This document shows positions 33,355 to 42,403 of a stretch of DNA of 64,000 nt, in pieces. The stretch's first letter is position 1; each line of letters starts with the position of its first letter. Origin of the DNA: Pseudomonadota bacterium (GTDB lineage: Bacteria; Pseudomonadota; Gammaproteobacteria; Burkholderiales; Nitrosomonadaceae); contig JAFEGA010000001.1 in NCBI GenBank assembly GCA_018240285.1, positions 46,210 through 110,209 of the forward strand, given 5' to 3'. The notes below the pieces were generated by a model. That model did not search any database and was not told where the DNA came from. It saw only the letters and a program-made list of their open reading frames with translations. The position numbers were made by a program, and so were the translations under genes.

Positions 33355-34121
33355 GATGTTTTCAATGTTGCGCGAATGCTTTGTAAATGCGTGCGGCAGA
33401 TGGAATCGAGAATGCGGATATCCAGCGCGTAGCCGAGGAAGTTGAAACCAGCTGCGATGCGTTGCTGCAATGCCTGCGGATCGGGTTCGATGACATGGAT
33501 ACCGCCAGGTTTTTGCGCACGGCGGCCAGCTTCCAGCACTTGCGCGATCGCCGTTTGCACGTCCGGGTGATTCAAATCGCCGGGGCGTCCCATCGAACCG
33601 GATAAATCGTACGGGCCGATGATGTACGCATCGATACCGGGGACAGCCAGAATCTCGTCGATGGCTTTGACCGCGTCGACATGTTCGATCATTACGACGA
33701 TTACCGCGTTTTCTTCCAGCCACTGGCGGTAAGCCTGGAAACTCGCGCCATAGCCTTGCGCACGTGCCAGACCGACACCGCGTTGCCCGCGTGGCGGGTA
33801 ATACACGCCATCCACGGCTGCTTTAGCATCGGCGGCGGATTTGATCATCGGCACCATGATGCCGGTCGCGCCGGCGTCCATGACACGTTTGATCTGATCG
33901 GGATGATTCGAGGTTAAGCGCACGATGGCCGGACATTGCTTGGCATCCAGCACTTGAATAATGGCTTGCACTTCGCCTAGCTCCAGCACGCTGTGTTCCA
34001 TATCCAGCACCAGCCAGTCGAATCCGGCGGATGCCATGATTTCGGCAATCGATGGATACCCCAGTGTGACCCACGAACCGATGGTCAATTCGGACCGGCT
34101 CAATCTTGATTTTAATGACAT
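33351..34121 (-). CDS. HpcH/HpaI-type class II aldolase
   Basis: Metal-dependent aldolase of 256 residues. Relatives join pyruvate to an aldehyde to give 2-keto-3-deoxy acids, or cleave these. Family motifs are WLVLDMEHSVL, GATGIMVPMIKSAADA with the metal glutamate region, PPRGQRGVG, VMIEHVDAV (metal ligand glutamate) and GPYDLSGSMG (metal ligand aspartate). It starts 8 bp after the kdsB-like gene stop and overlaps the next gene by 4 bases. In this setting a biosynthetic role, forming a 3-deoxy-2-ulosonate for CMP activation, is attractive. Confidence 0.87.
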   Translation of the reverse strand: MSLKSRLSRSELTIGSWVTLGYPSIAEIMASAGFDWLVLDMEHSVLELGEVQAIIQVLDAKQCPAIVRLTSNHPDQIKRVMDAGATGIMVPMIKSAADAKAAVDGVYYPPRGQRGVGLARAQGYGASFQAYRQWLEENAVIVVMIEHVDAVKAIDEILAVPGIDAYIIGPYDLSGSMGRPGDLNHPDVQTAIAQVLEAGRRAQKPGGIHVIEPDPQALQQRIAAGFNFLGYALDIRILDSICRTHLQSIRATLKTS

Positions 34122-34129
34122 GATCGTTC

Positions 34130-34879
34130 CTAGTATTGGGATAGCAGCGGATCCGCTGCCATCAGCTTCTCGACGCGCGCCAGATCTTCCAGAGTATCCA
34201 CTGCCTGGGTATTGAATTCTGTGGGCACCATTTTGACTTGCATGCCGTGCTCGAGCAGACGCAGCATGTCGATGGACTCTAGCTGTTCCAGCGGTGTCGG
34301 TGTCAAATGTGTATATTGATACAAGGTGCTGCGGCGAAAAGGAATGATGCAGACTTGCTTGTAAGCGGCTGTATTGGCGAAACCGGTTTTGGCCAATGTC
34401 GGAATCGGGCGGCGCGACATATACAGCGCATCGTTGTGCTGATTCATGACGACCTTGATGGTATTGGCGTCGAGGTAATCGGCTTCATGGTCAATTTTGC
34501 GCACCAGGTTGACGCAACCCAGTTCCGGATCATCTTTGAAAGGCGCTACGGCAGTATCGATCATATCAGGGTGTGTCATCGGTTCATCGCCTTGCACCAT
34601 GACGATCAGATCGGCATCGAGGTAGACAACCGCTTCCGCGACGCGATCGCTGGCGCGTTCGTGTATATCGGACGTCATGATGACTTGCGCGCCGAAACCT
34701 TCCGCGACTTGGCGGATTTCCTCGTCGCAGGTGGCGATATAAGTGGCGTCGAGCGATTTGCTCATCGCCACGCGTTTGTAAATATGCTCGATCATCGGGC
34801 GTCCGAGGATTTTTGCGATGGGTTTGCCCGGGAAGCGCGATGAACCCATGCGGGCCGGTATGACAGCGATTGTTTTCAT
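34130..34879 (-). CDS. KdsB-like CMP-sugar synthase
   Basis: Cytidylyltransferase of 249 residues of the KdsB/NeuA family, which activates 3-deoxy-2-ulosonates as CMP sugars. It has the nucleotide motif IPARMGSSRFPGKP (8-21), the VQGDEP motif, and the family RRPIP segment. It diverges from canonical KdsB in the middle part and is not next to kdsA, kdsC or lpxK, so I do not give the kdsB symbol; it may activate Kdo or another sugar acid. It is the first gene of the leftward operon and diverges from the polysaccharide genes across 277 bp. Confidence 0.82.
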   Translation of the reverse strand: MKTIAVIPARMGSSRFPGKPIAKILGRPMIEHIYKRVAMSKSLDATYIATCDEEIRQVAEGFGAQVIMTSDIHERASDRVAEAVVYLDADLIVMVQGDEPMTHPDMIDTAVAPFKDDPELGCVNLVRKIDHEADYLDANTIKVVMNQHNDALYMSRRPIPTLAKTGFANTAAYKQVCIIPFRRSTLYQYTHLTPTPLEQLESIDMLRLLEHGMQVKMVPTEFNTQAVDTLEDLARVEKLMAADPLLSQY

Positions 34880-35156
34880 GAAAAGTTGTGTGCTGAGTTA
34901 ATGATTGAGTACAAAAAGTTGCCGCCAAAGGCAATGTGCTGATTATCCGGTTTTTCCTCTGGTCTGGGCAATATGTATTGCTAAATTTAACGCGTGTGCT
35001 GTTTGCAGCACGCATTATAAAACCGGCCAGGATGTGTTGCTGGTAATCGCAGGGTCGCCGGAGTAAAATGGCGCGCGTTGCAGAATCTGTTGTTTAAACT
35101 GTAAAAACCTCTGATATGCTGCGAATCCTGAATAACTCCACTGTTGCATCACAGTC
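34880..35156. promoter_or_regulatory. Divergent spacer between the sugar operon and polysaccharide genes
   Basis: 277 bp that should hold promoters in both directions. It is AT-rich near both gene starts. I see no convincing -35/-10 pair, riboswitch or RNA gene. The divergent layout suggests shared regulation. Confidence 0.4.
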
Positions 35157-36422
35157 ATGAAAGCGCTTTTTTTTCTTCGTCACTATAACGATATCGATCA
35201 TGTCACCCCGGTTATCTACAAGTGGACAAAATCCGGCTATCAATGCGATGTCGTGCTGATCGGTTCGGCGCAATTCCGCCGTGATTTCCGTGTTCAATAC
35301 TTGAGTCAATTGCCGGGTGTGCGCGTAGCGCATATGAAGGAAATATTCCCGCTGGCCGAGTATATAAAATGGCGTTTGCAGATGCTGATATTGACGCGCA
35401 ACGTGCGGCGCATCGCAGTGATCGGCAAACTGGCGGAGAAGCTGGCCGAGCGGTTTGATGAAAAACAGCGTGAACCGTTGTGGCGGCATACCGCCGGATT
35501 CCTGTTGCAGCGGTGTTTCGGCGATGACGGTAAAGGGGGGGTGGCGTTTGATTGGATCGAGCGCAATTCAGTGATTTGTGTGGAGTGGGTCGAAGTTGTC
35601 ATTGCGATGGCGAAAGAGAGGGGGCTGGGTACGGTTTCGCTACCGCATGGCGATAGTCCGCATTACAGCCAACTGATCCGCCGCGGTGAACGGCGCGTTG
35701 AACCCGATGTCACGTTTTCGGCGGCGACGATATTCGATAAGGTGGTGGTGCCCAATGAGCTATGCGCGGTGCGTTTCCGTCCTTTCATGAGTGAAAACCA
35801 GCTGGCGGTGTTGGGTTCGCCGCGCTATTGCGAAGAGTGGCTGAAAATACTCGCCGGATTGATGCCGCCTTCACCGCTGACGCGTTCGGGCAGCCGGTTG
35901 AAAATTGTCATGTTTCTGAGAAAGGCCAACTTCACGACGTTCTGGGAAGAGGTGGGCGAAGTGGTTCACATGATCGCCGCGTTTCCCGGTGTGGAACTGG
36001 TCATCAAACCGCACACCCGCAGCGGCTGGAAGCAGTCGCTGACCACGGACAGTTCGATCAAGAAACTGCCGAATGTGCGTGTCGCCGGTGACGATGCGCA
36101 CTCGGTGCATCTGATGAACTGGGCCGACGTCATTATCGATCTGGCGACTTCCGTGGTGTTTGAAGCCGTCAGGGCGAAAAAACCGGTATTGGCCGCCGAT
36201 TATTTAATCGCGGCGCGCTCGGCGGTGGCTTATTACATGCCGGAAACCGAGTTGAGATGCCGCGACGATGTGTACGAAAAAATCAATCACTTTCTCAATA
36301 ACGGTTGTGATTCTTTTTATATCGAAGAGCACCGGCAGCGTTTCTTGAAAGAAATGCTGGATTATCCGGACGCCGATGTGCTACCCCGTTATGTGGGTCT
36401 GCTTGAAGAGCTCGCGCGCTAG
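35157..36422 (+). CDS. Putative surface-polysaccharide glycosyltransferase (GT-B-like)
   Basis: Protein of 421 residues that I recognise only at the level of fold. The N-terminal half starts with a Rossmann-like strand (MKALFFLRHYNDIDHVTPVI), and the C-terminal half has features of CDP-glycerol glycerophosphotransferase and capsule transferases: SLPHGDSPH, a second Rossmann start LKIVMFLRK, LVIKPHTRSG, and NWADVIIDLATSVVFEA. A G7 tract lies at 35535-35541 within the reading frame. It begins the rightward glycan cluster. Function in glycan polymer assembly is an inference from neighbours. Confidence 0.55.
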   Translation: MKALFFLRHYNDIDHVTPVIYKWTKSGYQCDVVLIGSAQFRRDFRVQYLSQLPGVRVAHMKEIFPLAEYIKWRLQMLILTRNVRRIAVIGKLAEKLAERFDEKQREPLWRHTAGFLLQRCFGDDGKGGVAFDWIERNSVICVEWVEVVIAMAKERGLGTVSLPHGDSPHYSQLIRRGERRVEPDVTFSAATIFDKVVVPNELCAVRFRPFMSENQLAVLGSPRYCEEWLKILAGLMPPSPLTRSGSRLKIVMFLRKANFTTFWEEVGEVVHMIAAFPGVELVIKPHTRSGWKQSLTTDSSIKKLPNVRVAGDDAHSVHLMNWADVIIDLATSVVFEAVRAKKPVLAADYLIAARSAVAYYMPETELRCRDDVYEKINHFLNNGCDSFYIEEHRQRFLKEMLDYPDADVLPRYVGLLEELAR

Positions 36423-36565
36423 ACGGCTTTGCTTGTTCGCCTTGCGTAGGTTAAGGCTTAGCTCAACCGAAAAGTATCTGATGCTGGTGGAAACAGATTT
36501 ATTGTATTGGGGTATGGCGTTATGCAAACTGAAAGACGAGTTTCGCCGTAAATTATAATGTGTAT

Positions 36566-37684
36566 ATGAGCGAGTCGATTGATGTATCCGTCGATGTTGT
36601 CATTCCGGTTTATAACGCACCGGAACTGACAAGGCGTTGTATCGATTCAGTTGTAACTCATCTCGGGCGGTCGATCGGGATAATTTTCATTCAGGATGAC
36701 GCATCGAACACTGAAACGCGCGAGATGCTCGACAGTTTGTCTTATCCGCAACTGCATATTTACCATGCACCCGAAAATCAGGGTTATGGAAAGTCGGTCA
36801 ACGATGCAATTGCACGTTCGCGTGCCGAATTGGTGCTGGTGCTGAATTCGGATACCGAGGTGCGTGAAAATTTTTTACCGCTATTGTGCAAAGCTTTTGC
36901 GGCTGATCAAAAATTGGTGGTAATTAATCCTGTGTTTGATAATTTTTTTCGCTATGCGGTTGATCGCTATCAGCGGCAGCCGGGCGGTTACATCAAAACT
37001 TATCGCTTCAAAGGGTATGCTTTTTTGATCCGGCGCGATCTTTTTCTGGCATTAGGCGGGTTTGATATGCAATTTGGCCGCGGTTACTACGAGGATACTG
37101 ATCTGGGACGCAGATTGGTGCGACAAGGATGGCGTATGGGTGTGCATCCGGATACGTGCATCTATCATAAAGGTGGAGCTTCATTCGGGCGTGGCTGGTC
37201 GTATTTTTTATTGATGAAACGAAATCGGGCGCTGTATTTTTCCCGCTATCCAGAAGCGCAACACAATATCCTTGTGGTTTCAGGTCAGTACACACTGGCA
37301 GAGCTGCCGGTTCAATTGTCTAATGCGCTTGAATGCATGTTGCAGAAAGGGGGGGGGGTTAACTGGTTGACGCCTGTACCATTGCCGCAATTATCCTGCT
37401 ATCCAATGCGCAATAGTCAAGCGAGCTTTAGAATGATTGTAAAGCAGTTGATGCGCGGCTGGCGGCGGAGAGATAAGCGAATTACCACCGTCTGGATTTT
37501 GCCGGGGGTGCCTGCGGGGTTACGTTTTTTATTAAAACTGCTGGTACGCATGCGTCATTTGGAACTGCGCGAGTGGCCGGAGGATCAGCCGGAATTTGCG
37601 CAACCTTTGCCAGATCCGCAGCGCAAGATACCAGCCGGACCTGCGCTAAAACAGGACGCTACCGGCAAGCAAAATTCAGAATAA
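36566..37684 (+). CDS. Family 2 glycosyltransferase
   Basis: GT2 enzyme of 372 residues. The fold begins with VDVVIPVYNAPELTRRCIDS, has the metal-binding NSDTE motif, an acceptor-side FDMQFGRGYYEDTDLGRRLVRQG segment with ED/ExD residues, and a helical C-terminus. It adds a sugar to a growing surface glycan. A run of ten G at 37349-37358 (coding K-G-G-G-V) lies near the C-terminal third; a change of one base would frameshift the tail. ATG 36566 is used; a GTG at 36560 is also possible and neither has a clear ribosome site. Confidence 0.85.
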   Translation: MSESIDVSVDVVIPVYNAPELTRRCIDSVVTHLGRSIGIIFIQDDASNTETREMLDSLSYPQLHIYHAPENQGYGKSVNDAIARSRAELVLVLNSDTEVRENFLPLLCKAFAADQKLVVINPVFDNFFRYAVDRYQRQPGGYIKTYRFKGYAFLIRRDLFLALGGFDMQFGRGYYEDTDLGRRLVRQGWRMGVHPDTCIYHKGGASFGRGWSYFLLMKRNRALYFSRYPEAQHNILVVSGQYTLAELPVQLSNALECMLQKGGGVNWLTPVPLPQLSCYPMRNSQASFRMIVKQLMRGWRRRDKRITTVWILPGVPAGLRFLLKLLVRMRHLELREWPEDQPEFAQPLPDPQRKIPAGPALKQDATGKQNSE

Positions 37685-37741
37685 CCGCGCTGCCGGAGCC
37701 GATGCAAACTATTGCAGTCATATACAAAATCGATTGATTTT

Positions 37742-38932
37742 ATGCGCACATTCCCATCATGGCAGGAATTATTCATCCGGTTTGCGCTGGTTTTTGTTTG
37801 CATTGCATTCTGGCGCGGCGATCTGAATATTTATTCTTTTTCGTTGCTGGTCATCGCGTGGCTGATGGACGACGGTCTGCGCCGCTTGTATCAGGCACTC
37901 AAACTGCCTTTGGTGCAAGCGATTGTGCTGTTGTGCGCGCTGTTGCTGATTGGGCTGTCATGGGGTGAGTTGCCGGACAATGGGCGGATGAAATGGCTGA
38001 AGTACTTTATCTTGCTGATTCTGATTCCGCTGTATTCGCTGCTGAATAAAGCGCGCATGCCGTGGGCAATCGGCGGATTAGTTACGGGCTATTTGATAGT
38101 TTTGGCTTTGGGTATCTATCAGCGGCTGGTGACGGGGGAGCAAGGCATTGCGTTGCTGAATATGTCCTATCTAAGCTTCTCCGCGATGCTTGGCACGGGT
38201 GCGATTGCCGCCGTCGGACTGGCTTGTGCGAGCCGCTCGGCAGTGACCGCGGGGGCGTTATGGATAGCCGCGCTCGCGTTAATTTTCATTCAATTTCATC
38301 AGTCCGGCAGAGCCCTATTGTTGGTGGCGCTGATCGCTATCGTGTTGCAAGCTTACTTGCGCTTCAGAATCGACCTCCGGAAATTCGCTGGTATTTTTAT
38401 CGCTCTGTTGATAGTCGCCGGGATTTTTGCTTACAGCAGCCCTGTTTTTCAGGAAAGATTGCTGCTGATAAAAAACGATATCGCATCGTTGCAACAAGGT
38501 CATTACAATTCTAGCCTGGGTTATCGCTTGGCCATGTGGGATGTCGGTTTACATGCGATTGCCGAACGTCCGCTGACAGGGTACGGGACCGGTATGCCGG
38601 GGCGCTATTTCGACACAACAATCCAGACATACAAAGGCGGTCTTTATAAGGATTTGCCAGTGTTTCAAAAAACTTCGCATTATCATAACGATTGGATTGA
38701 GATCGGCATGCATGTCGGCATTTCCGGCATGCTGGCTTTGCTGTTTCTCTATTGGGCGTGGTATCAGGCATTTAAACGCAGCGGCTTGGGCGTACTCGGT
38801 GCGGGTTTGGTAACTTATATTGTCCTGGCCGGAATGACCGATGCATTTCTGATTTTTAGCAGAATGCCGGTACTGTTGTTGACGATTACCGCTTTTGCGA
38901 TGAGTTACCACAAACAAAATAACCGAGTTTGA
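37742..38932 (+). CDS. O-antigen ligase/polymerase-like membrane protein
   Basis: Integral membrane protein of 396 residues with about 10-12 helices and a large periplasmic loop near the C-terminus (about residues 255-330) containing the pattern typical of the Wzy/WaaL superfamily: the NSSLGYRLAMWDVGLHAI region, ERPLTGYGTG, and HYHNDWIEIGMHVGISGM, where the H-N-D motif is the family signature. It should transfer or polymerise the surface glycan on the outer face of the inner membrane. ATG 37742 is chosen; the frame is open from a TTG at 37712. Confidence 0.85.
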   Translation: MRTFPSWQELFIRFALVFVCIAFWRGDLNIYSFSLLVIAWLMDDGLRRLYQALKLPLVQAIVLLCALLLIGLSWGELPDNGRMKWLKYFILLILIPLYSLLNKARMPWAIGGLVTGYLIVLALGIYQRLVTGEQGIALLNMSYLSFSAMLGTGAIAAVGLACASRSAVTAGALWIAALALIFIQFHQSGRALLLVALIAIVLQAYLRFRIDLRKFAGIFIALLIVAGIFAYSSPVFQERLLLIKNDIASLQQGHYNSSLGYRLAMWDVGLHAIAERPLTGYGTGMPGRYFDTTIQTYKGGLYKDLPVFQKTSHYHNDWIEIGMHVGISGMLALLFLYWAWYQAFKRSGLGVLGAGLVTYIVLAGMTDAFLIFSRMPVLLLTITAFAMSYHKQNNRV

Positions 38933-38956
38933 TTGATTAGCGTTAAAGGGAAATTC

Positions 38957-39640
38957 ATGAGCGATATGCAGCCCCCAGGGCGTCGAAAGTCTCGCGGACT
39001 TATTCCGGTTGATCCTGCAATCGAGATGTACATGCGGACACTGGTCACGCCAACCGACCATCCGGTTCTCGCTGAAATGGAAGCGTTTGCGCAGCAGAAA
39101 AACTTTCCCATTGTGAATCGTTTGGCCGGTGTTTTTCTTGAAACCCAGGCAAAAATGATCAATGCAAAACGAATATTCGAATTCGGCAGCGGCTATGGAT
39201 ACTCGGCATACTGGTTTGCGAAAGCGGCAGGTGCTGATGGGCGCGTCATTTGCAGTGACGCGGATGCGGCCAATCGCGAGCGTGCGGAAAAATATCTTAC
39301 CGCGGCTGATTTATGGCAGCGCATCGAATTTAATGTCGGTTTAGCGCAAGATGTTTTTGCGCGAACTGAAGGATTGTTCGATATTTGTTATAACGATGTG
39401 GATAAGGGCGACTACCCGGAAATCTGGCGGATGGCCAAGCAGCGGATACGTCCTGGGGGGCTTTATATTGCGGATAATGTGCTGTGGTATGGCCGGGTTG
39501 CCCTAGAGGATTTTCAGGGCGCCGAGCAAGGTTCAACCAAGGCGATCATGGAACATAACCGGCTGATTTTCAACGATCCGGATTTTGATGCATTCATTAA
39601 TCCGACGCGTGACGGTGTGATCGTAGCCAGAAGGAAATAG
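38957..39640 (+). CDS. SAM-dependent O-methyltransferase
   Basis: Class I methyltransferase of 227 residues, CCoAOMT-like. It has the SAM motif IFEFGSGYGYSAYWFA, the acidic SDADAANRERAEKYL strand, the metal-type YNDVDKGDYPE region and GGLYIADNVLWYG. The ATG at 38957 has an AAAGGG ribosome site 7 bases ahead. It follows the ligase gene by 24 bp, so it is probably the last gene of the glycan cluster and may methylate a sugar, but small phenols are also acceptors for this family. Confidence 0.85.
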   Translation: MSDMQPPGRRKSRGLIPVDPAIEMYMRTLVTPTDHPVLAEMEAFAQQKNFPIVNRLAGVFLETQAKMINAKRIFEFGSGYGYSAYWFAKAAGADGRVICSDADAANRERAEKYLTAADLWQRIEFNVGLAQDVFARTEGLFDICYNDVDKGDYPEIWRMAKQRIRPGGLYIADNVLWYGRVALEDFQGAEQGSTKAIMEHNRLIFNDPDFDAFINPTRDGVIVARRK

Positions 39641-39795
39641 CCTATGTACGTGCTTGAAGCTACGGAATAGTTACGTAATTGACATGGCGGTTTAATGGAT
39701 AAATTGGTATAGTTGTTGTACTTTTCGTTTGCAGTGCAGCACGTTATTTCGGTGTGCTGAGTGCTTTACATTATCTTTTTCAAGGGAAAATTATT

Positions 39796-40050
39796 ATGCA
39801 AATACATGTTTACGATACTTATGTCAAAGCTAAAGACGGACATACCATGCACTTTGACGTATTTACCGCAGTGAAAGATGATCAGAAAGCTGTTGAATAT
39901 GCGAAACAATGGCTGAATTCGATTGGTGAGGGTAATGCGGTGGTTACCAGCCGGGAGTGCAGCTTCTGCCATAGTCAGAGCGCTCCGACAAATGTTATCG
40001 ATGAAATCAACAAGAACGGTTTTTATATTTATAAAATGGAAGGTTGTTAA
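39796..40050 (+). CDS. DUF2024 family protein
   Basis: Small protein of 84 residues matching the DUF2024 family along its whole length: HVYDTYVKAKDGHTMHFDV at the start, a C-x2-C pair in SRECSFCHSQSAP, and the GFYIYKMEGC ending. The cysteines could bind a metal. Function is unknown. ATG 39796 follows a GGGAAA ribosome site; the upstream frame (39754) is unrelated. Confidence 0.85.
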   Translation: MQIHVYDTYVKAKDGHTMHFDVFTAVKDDQKAVEYAKQWLNSIGEGNAVVTSRECSFCHSQSAPTNVIDEINKNGFYIYKMEGC

Positions 40051-40155
40051 TCGTCACTGGCTCACGGTTGGAAATCTGGATTGAAGATACCTGTATCTTT
40101 GATTCTGAGTCAATCGCAAAAAATCATATCGATAATATTTCTCAAGGTTTTAAAA

Positions 40156-40671
40156 ATGAAGCGGAAATGTGCAAATTTGATCATGGCTGGTGTTGTTTTC
40201 GCACTGTGTAACACGGCTTTCGCTGCCGAACCGAAACTGATCGGACAGCATGGCGACTGGACTGCCTATATGTTCATGGAAAATAACAACAAGGTTTGTT
40301 ATATGGTGAGTCAGCCGAAAAAATCGGAAGGGAACTATTCAAAGCGTGGCGATGTATTTGCTCTGATTACGCATCGTCCTGCTGAGAAAAGTAAGAATGT
40401 TTTCAGCTATATTGCAGGTTATCCTTATAAACCGGGAAGTGATGCGACTGTTGTCGTCAATAATCAGAGTTTCAAGCTTTTTACTCAAGATGATTCGGCA
40501 TGGGCTCCTGATCAAGCGACCGATAACAAAATCACCGATGCGATCAAGCGCGGCAGTTCGTTGGTGGTGAAGGGGGCATCGGCACGAGGAACGGAAACGG
40601 TTGATACTTTTGGCCTGGGTGGTTCAACGTCCGCATATAAAGCGATTTCAGCCGAGTGCGGTGTGAAATAA
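40156..40671 (+). CDS. IalB-family periplasmic protein
   Basis: Protein of 171 residues with a signal peptide (MKRKCANLIMAGVVFALCNT followed by AFA) and an invasion-associated locus B domain: GDWTAYMFMENNNKVCYMVSQP and the later AKSFKLF-type strand region (QSFKLFTQDDSAWAPD). IalB proteins were named from Bartonella but are widespread periplasmic proteins of unknown role in free-living bacteria. Two cysteines are suitable for a disulfide. The ATG at 40156 is preferred; upstream residues of the open frame lack resemblance. Confidence 0.75.
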   Translation: MKRKCANLIMAGVVFALCNTAFAAEPKLIGQHGDWTAYMFMENNNKVCYMVSQPKKSEGNYSKRGDVFALITHRPAEKSKNVFSYIAGYPYKPGSDATVVVNNQSFKLFTQDDSAWAPDQATDNKITDAIKRGSSLVVKGASARGTETVDTFGLGGSTSAYKAISAECGVK

Positions 40672-40723
40672 ATTTATCGATTGCTCATAACTGTTTGTAG
40701 ATAGCCTTGAAGGTACTAACTCA

Positions 40724-41068
40724 ATGAGTGAAAAAATTGTTATTTATCAGAAACCCACCTGCAGCAAATGCCGGGCGACGTTATCCTTGCTCAAGGAGAG
40801 CGGTGCGGAATTTGAGTCTGTGAATTATTATGAAACGCCCTTAACGGTTGAAAATTTGCGGGAGCTGATCGGAAAACTCAATTTATCGGCGTACGATATT
40901 TTGAGAAAAGATGAACCGTCAGCTGGTCATTTGACGGCGGCGTCCGAGGATGAAATCATTAAAGCGATGATAGACAATCCGGATTTGATGCAGCGCCCCA
41001 TCGTGGTGCGAGGAAATCAGGCTAGGCTATGCCGGCCACCGGAGAATGTTTTAGAACTGCTTAAATAA
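40724..41068 (+). CDS. ArsC-family reductase
   Basis: Thioredoxin-fold protein of 114 residues of the ArsC/Spx family. The redox cysteines are in KPTCSKCRATL (C13 and C16), and the arginine in QRPIVVRGNQARLCRPPE is the family arsenate-binding position. It may reduce arsenate using glutathione, but the same family includes YffB-like proteins with no arsenate activity and no ars genes are adjacent, so the substrate is open. Confidence 0.82.
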   Translation: MSEKIVIYQKPTCSKCRATLSLLKESGAEFESVNYYETPLTVENLRELIGKLNLSAYDILRKDEPSAGHLTAASEDEIIKAMIDNPDLMQRPIVVRGNQARLCRPPENVLELLK

Positions 41069-41122
41069 GCGAAATGCATAACGCATTTGCAGCATAAAAT
41101 TCTTACTCAATTACCTAGCACA

Positions 41123-41168
41123 GTCAATCTACGGATTGACGATCCGGTTACGCTACCGCTGTAACCGG
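41123..41168. terminator. Paired hairpins between arsC-like gene and rplS
   Basis: Two stems lie in the convergent spacer: GTCAATC/GATTGAC (41123-41140) and CCGGTTAC/GTAACCGG (41144-41168). Neither is followed directly by a U-run on either strand, so this is only a probable bidirectional termination or mRNA end-protecting site. Confidence 0.4.
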
Positions 41169-41197
41169 TCCATTACAATTATTCTAGGAAGCTTTTT

Positions 41198-41602
41198 TTA
41201 TTCCGGTGATGTTGCGTTTTTGTTGTCACTAGCAGTAGTAGCAGTACGAGCCGGCAATTTTTCACGAATCCGCGCTGACTTACCTGCGCGATCCCTGAGA
41301 TAATAAAGTTTCGCACGGCGAACTGCGCCGCGGCGTTTGATTTCGATATCTGCTATTAATGGCGAGTAGGTTTGAAAAGTGCGTTCCACGCCTTCCCCGC
41401 TGGAAATTTTGCGCACCGTGAAAGCTGAATTCAATCCGCGATTGCGTTTTGCTATCACAACACCCTCGTAAGCCTGTACCCGTTTACGATCGCCTTCAAC
41501 GACATTTACATTGACAATGACTGTGTCTCCTGGAGCAAAATCAGGTATCTGTTTATTCAGGCGTTTAATTTCTTCCGCTTCCAATTGCTCGATTAAGTTC
41601 AT
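41198..41602 (-). CDS. rplS: Ribosomal protein L19
   Basis: 50S subunit protein at the interface of the subunits. The 134-residue protein has [19 protein letters not shown], the [19 protein letters not shown] and [13 protein letters not shown] segments, all typical. The C-terminal 20 or so residues ([17 protein letters not shown]) extend beyond the common end and are probably disordered. It follows trmD by 19 bp, closing the rpsP-rimM-trmD-rplS operon. Confidence 0.96.
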   Translation of the reverse strand: MNLIEQLEAEEIKRLNKQIPDFAPGDTVIVNVNVVEGDRKRVQAYEGVVIAKRNRGLNSAFTVRKISSGEGVERTFQTYSPLIADIEIKRRGAVRRAKLYYLRDRAGKSARIREKLPARTATTASDNKNATSPE

Positions 41603-41621
41603 AATATTTTTCCTTCTTTCT

Positions 41622-42392
41622 TTACCTTGATTTACAGGATTGTTTAAATTCTTCCAACAGTTTCTCTTCTTCTAATGTCATGCCTTGCGCAAATTTCAAT
41701 GCAAATAAGTCAGGACGTTTTAGCCACGTTCTACCGATGGCTTGCTGCATACGCCAACGACGGATATTTGCATGGTTACCTGACATTAATATTTCCGGTA
41801 CACGATCTCCTTGATACACCTCAGGACGGGTGTAATGAGGATAATCCAATAATCCCGTTACAAATGAATCTTGATTTGCAGATTCCGGATCGCCCAATGC
41901 GCCGGGAATTTGCCTGATGATGCAATCGATCAAGACCATTGCGGCCAGCTCACCGCCAGAGACAACATAATCGCCGATAGAAATCTCCACATCGACTTGA
42001 CGGTCGATTAAACGTTCGTCTATGCCTTCGTAGCGCCCGCAGAGCATTGTTAATCCTGGCAGCTTACTCAGCTGTGTGACCATTTCATGATCAAGCCGTT
42101 TTCCCTGCGGGGTTAAATAAGCAACCACGGGATCTTTGATTCCAGCAGTATTTTGCCTTGCCTTGGCTTGTATAATGGCCTCTTCTAGCGGCTGCGCCAT
42201 CATGACCATTCCAGGGCCACCTCCATACGGACTATCATCGACAGTATGGTAATTGTCGCTGGTAAAGTCGCGTGGATTCCACGTATTAAGGCAAAAAATA
42301 TTACTTCTGTTTGCCCTTCCTGTGATGCCGTATTGTGTCAGGGCACTAAACATTTCCGGAAATAGCGTGATAACGTCGCATTCAAAAGGCAT
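41622..42392 (-). CDS. trmD: tRNA (guanine-N1)-methyltransferase TrmD
   Basis: Methylates G37 of tRNAs to keep the reading frame. The 256-residue SPOUT-type knot protein contains [13 protein letters not shown], the [21 protein letters not shown] region, the SAM-binding knot [14 protein letters not shown] and [11 protein letters not shown]. It lies 11 bp after rimM. Confidence 0.96.
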   Translation of the reverse strand: MPFECDVITLFPEMFSALTQYGITGRANRSNIFCLNTWNPRDFTSDNYHTVDDSPYGGGPGMVMMAQPLEEAIIQAKARQNTAGIKDPVVAYLTPQGKRLDHEMVTQLSKLPGLTMLCGRYEGIDERLIDRQVDVEISIGDYVVSGGELAAMVLIDCIIRQIPGALGDPESANQDSFVTGLLDYPHYTRPEVYQGDRVPEILMSGNHANIRRWRMQQAIGRTWLKRPDLFALKFAQGMTLEEEKLLEEFKQSCKSR

Positions 42393-42403
42393 TGATTTTT
42401 ACC

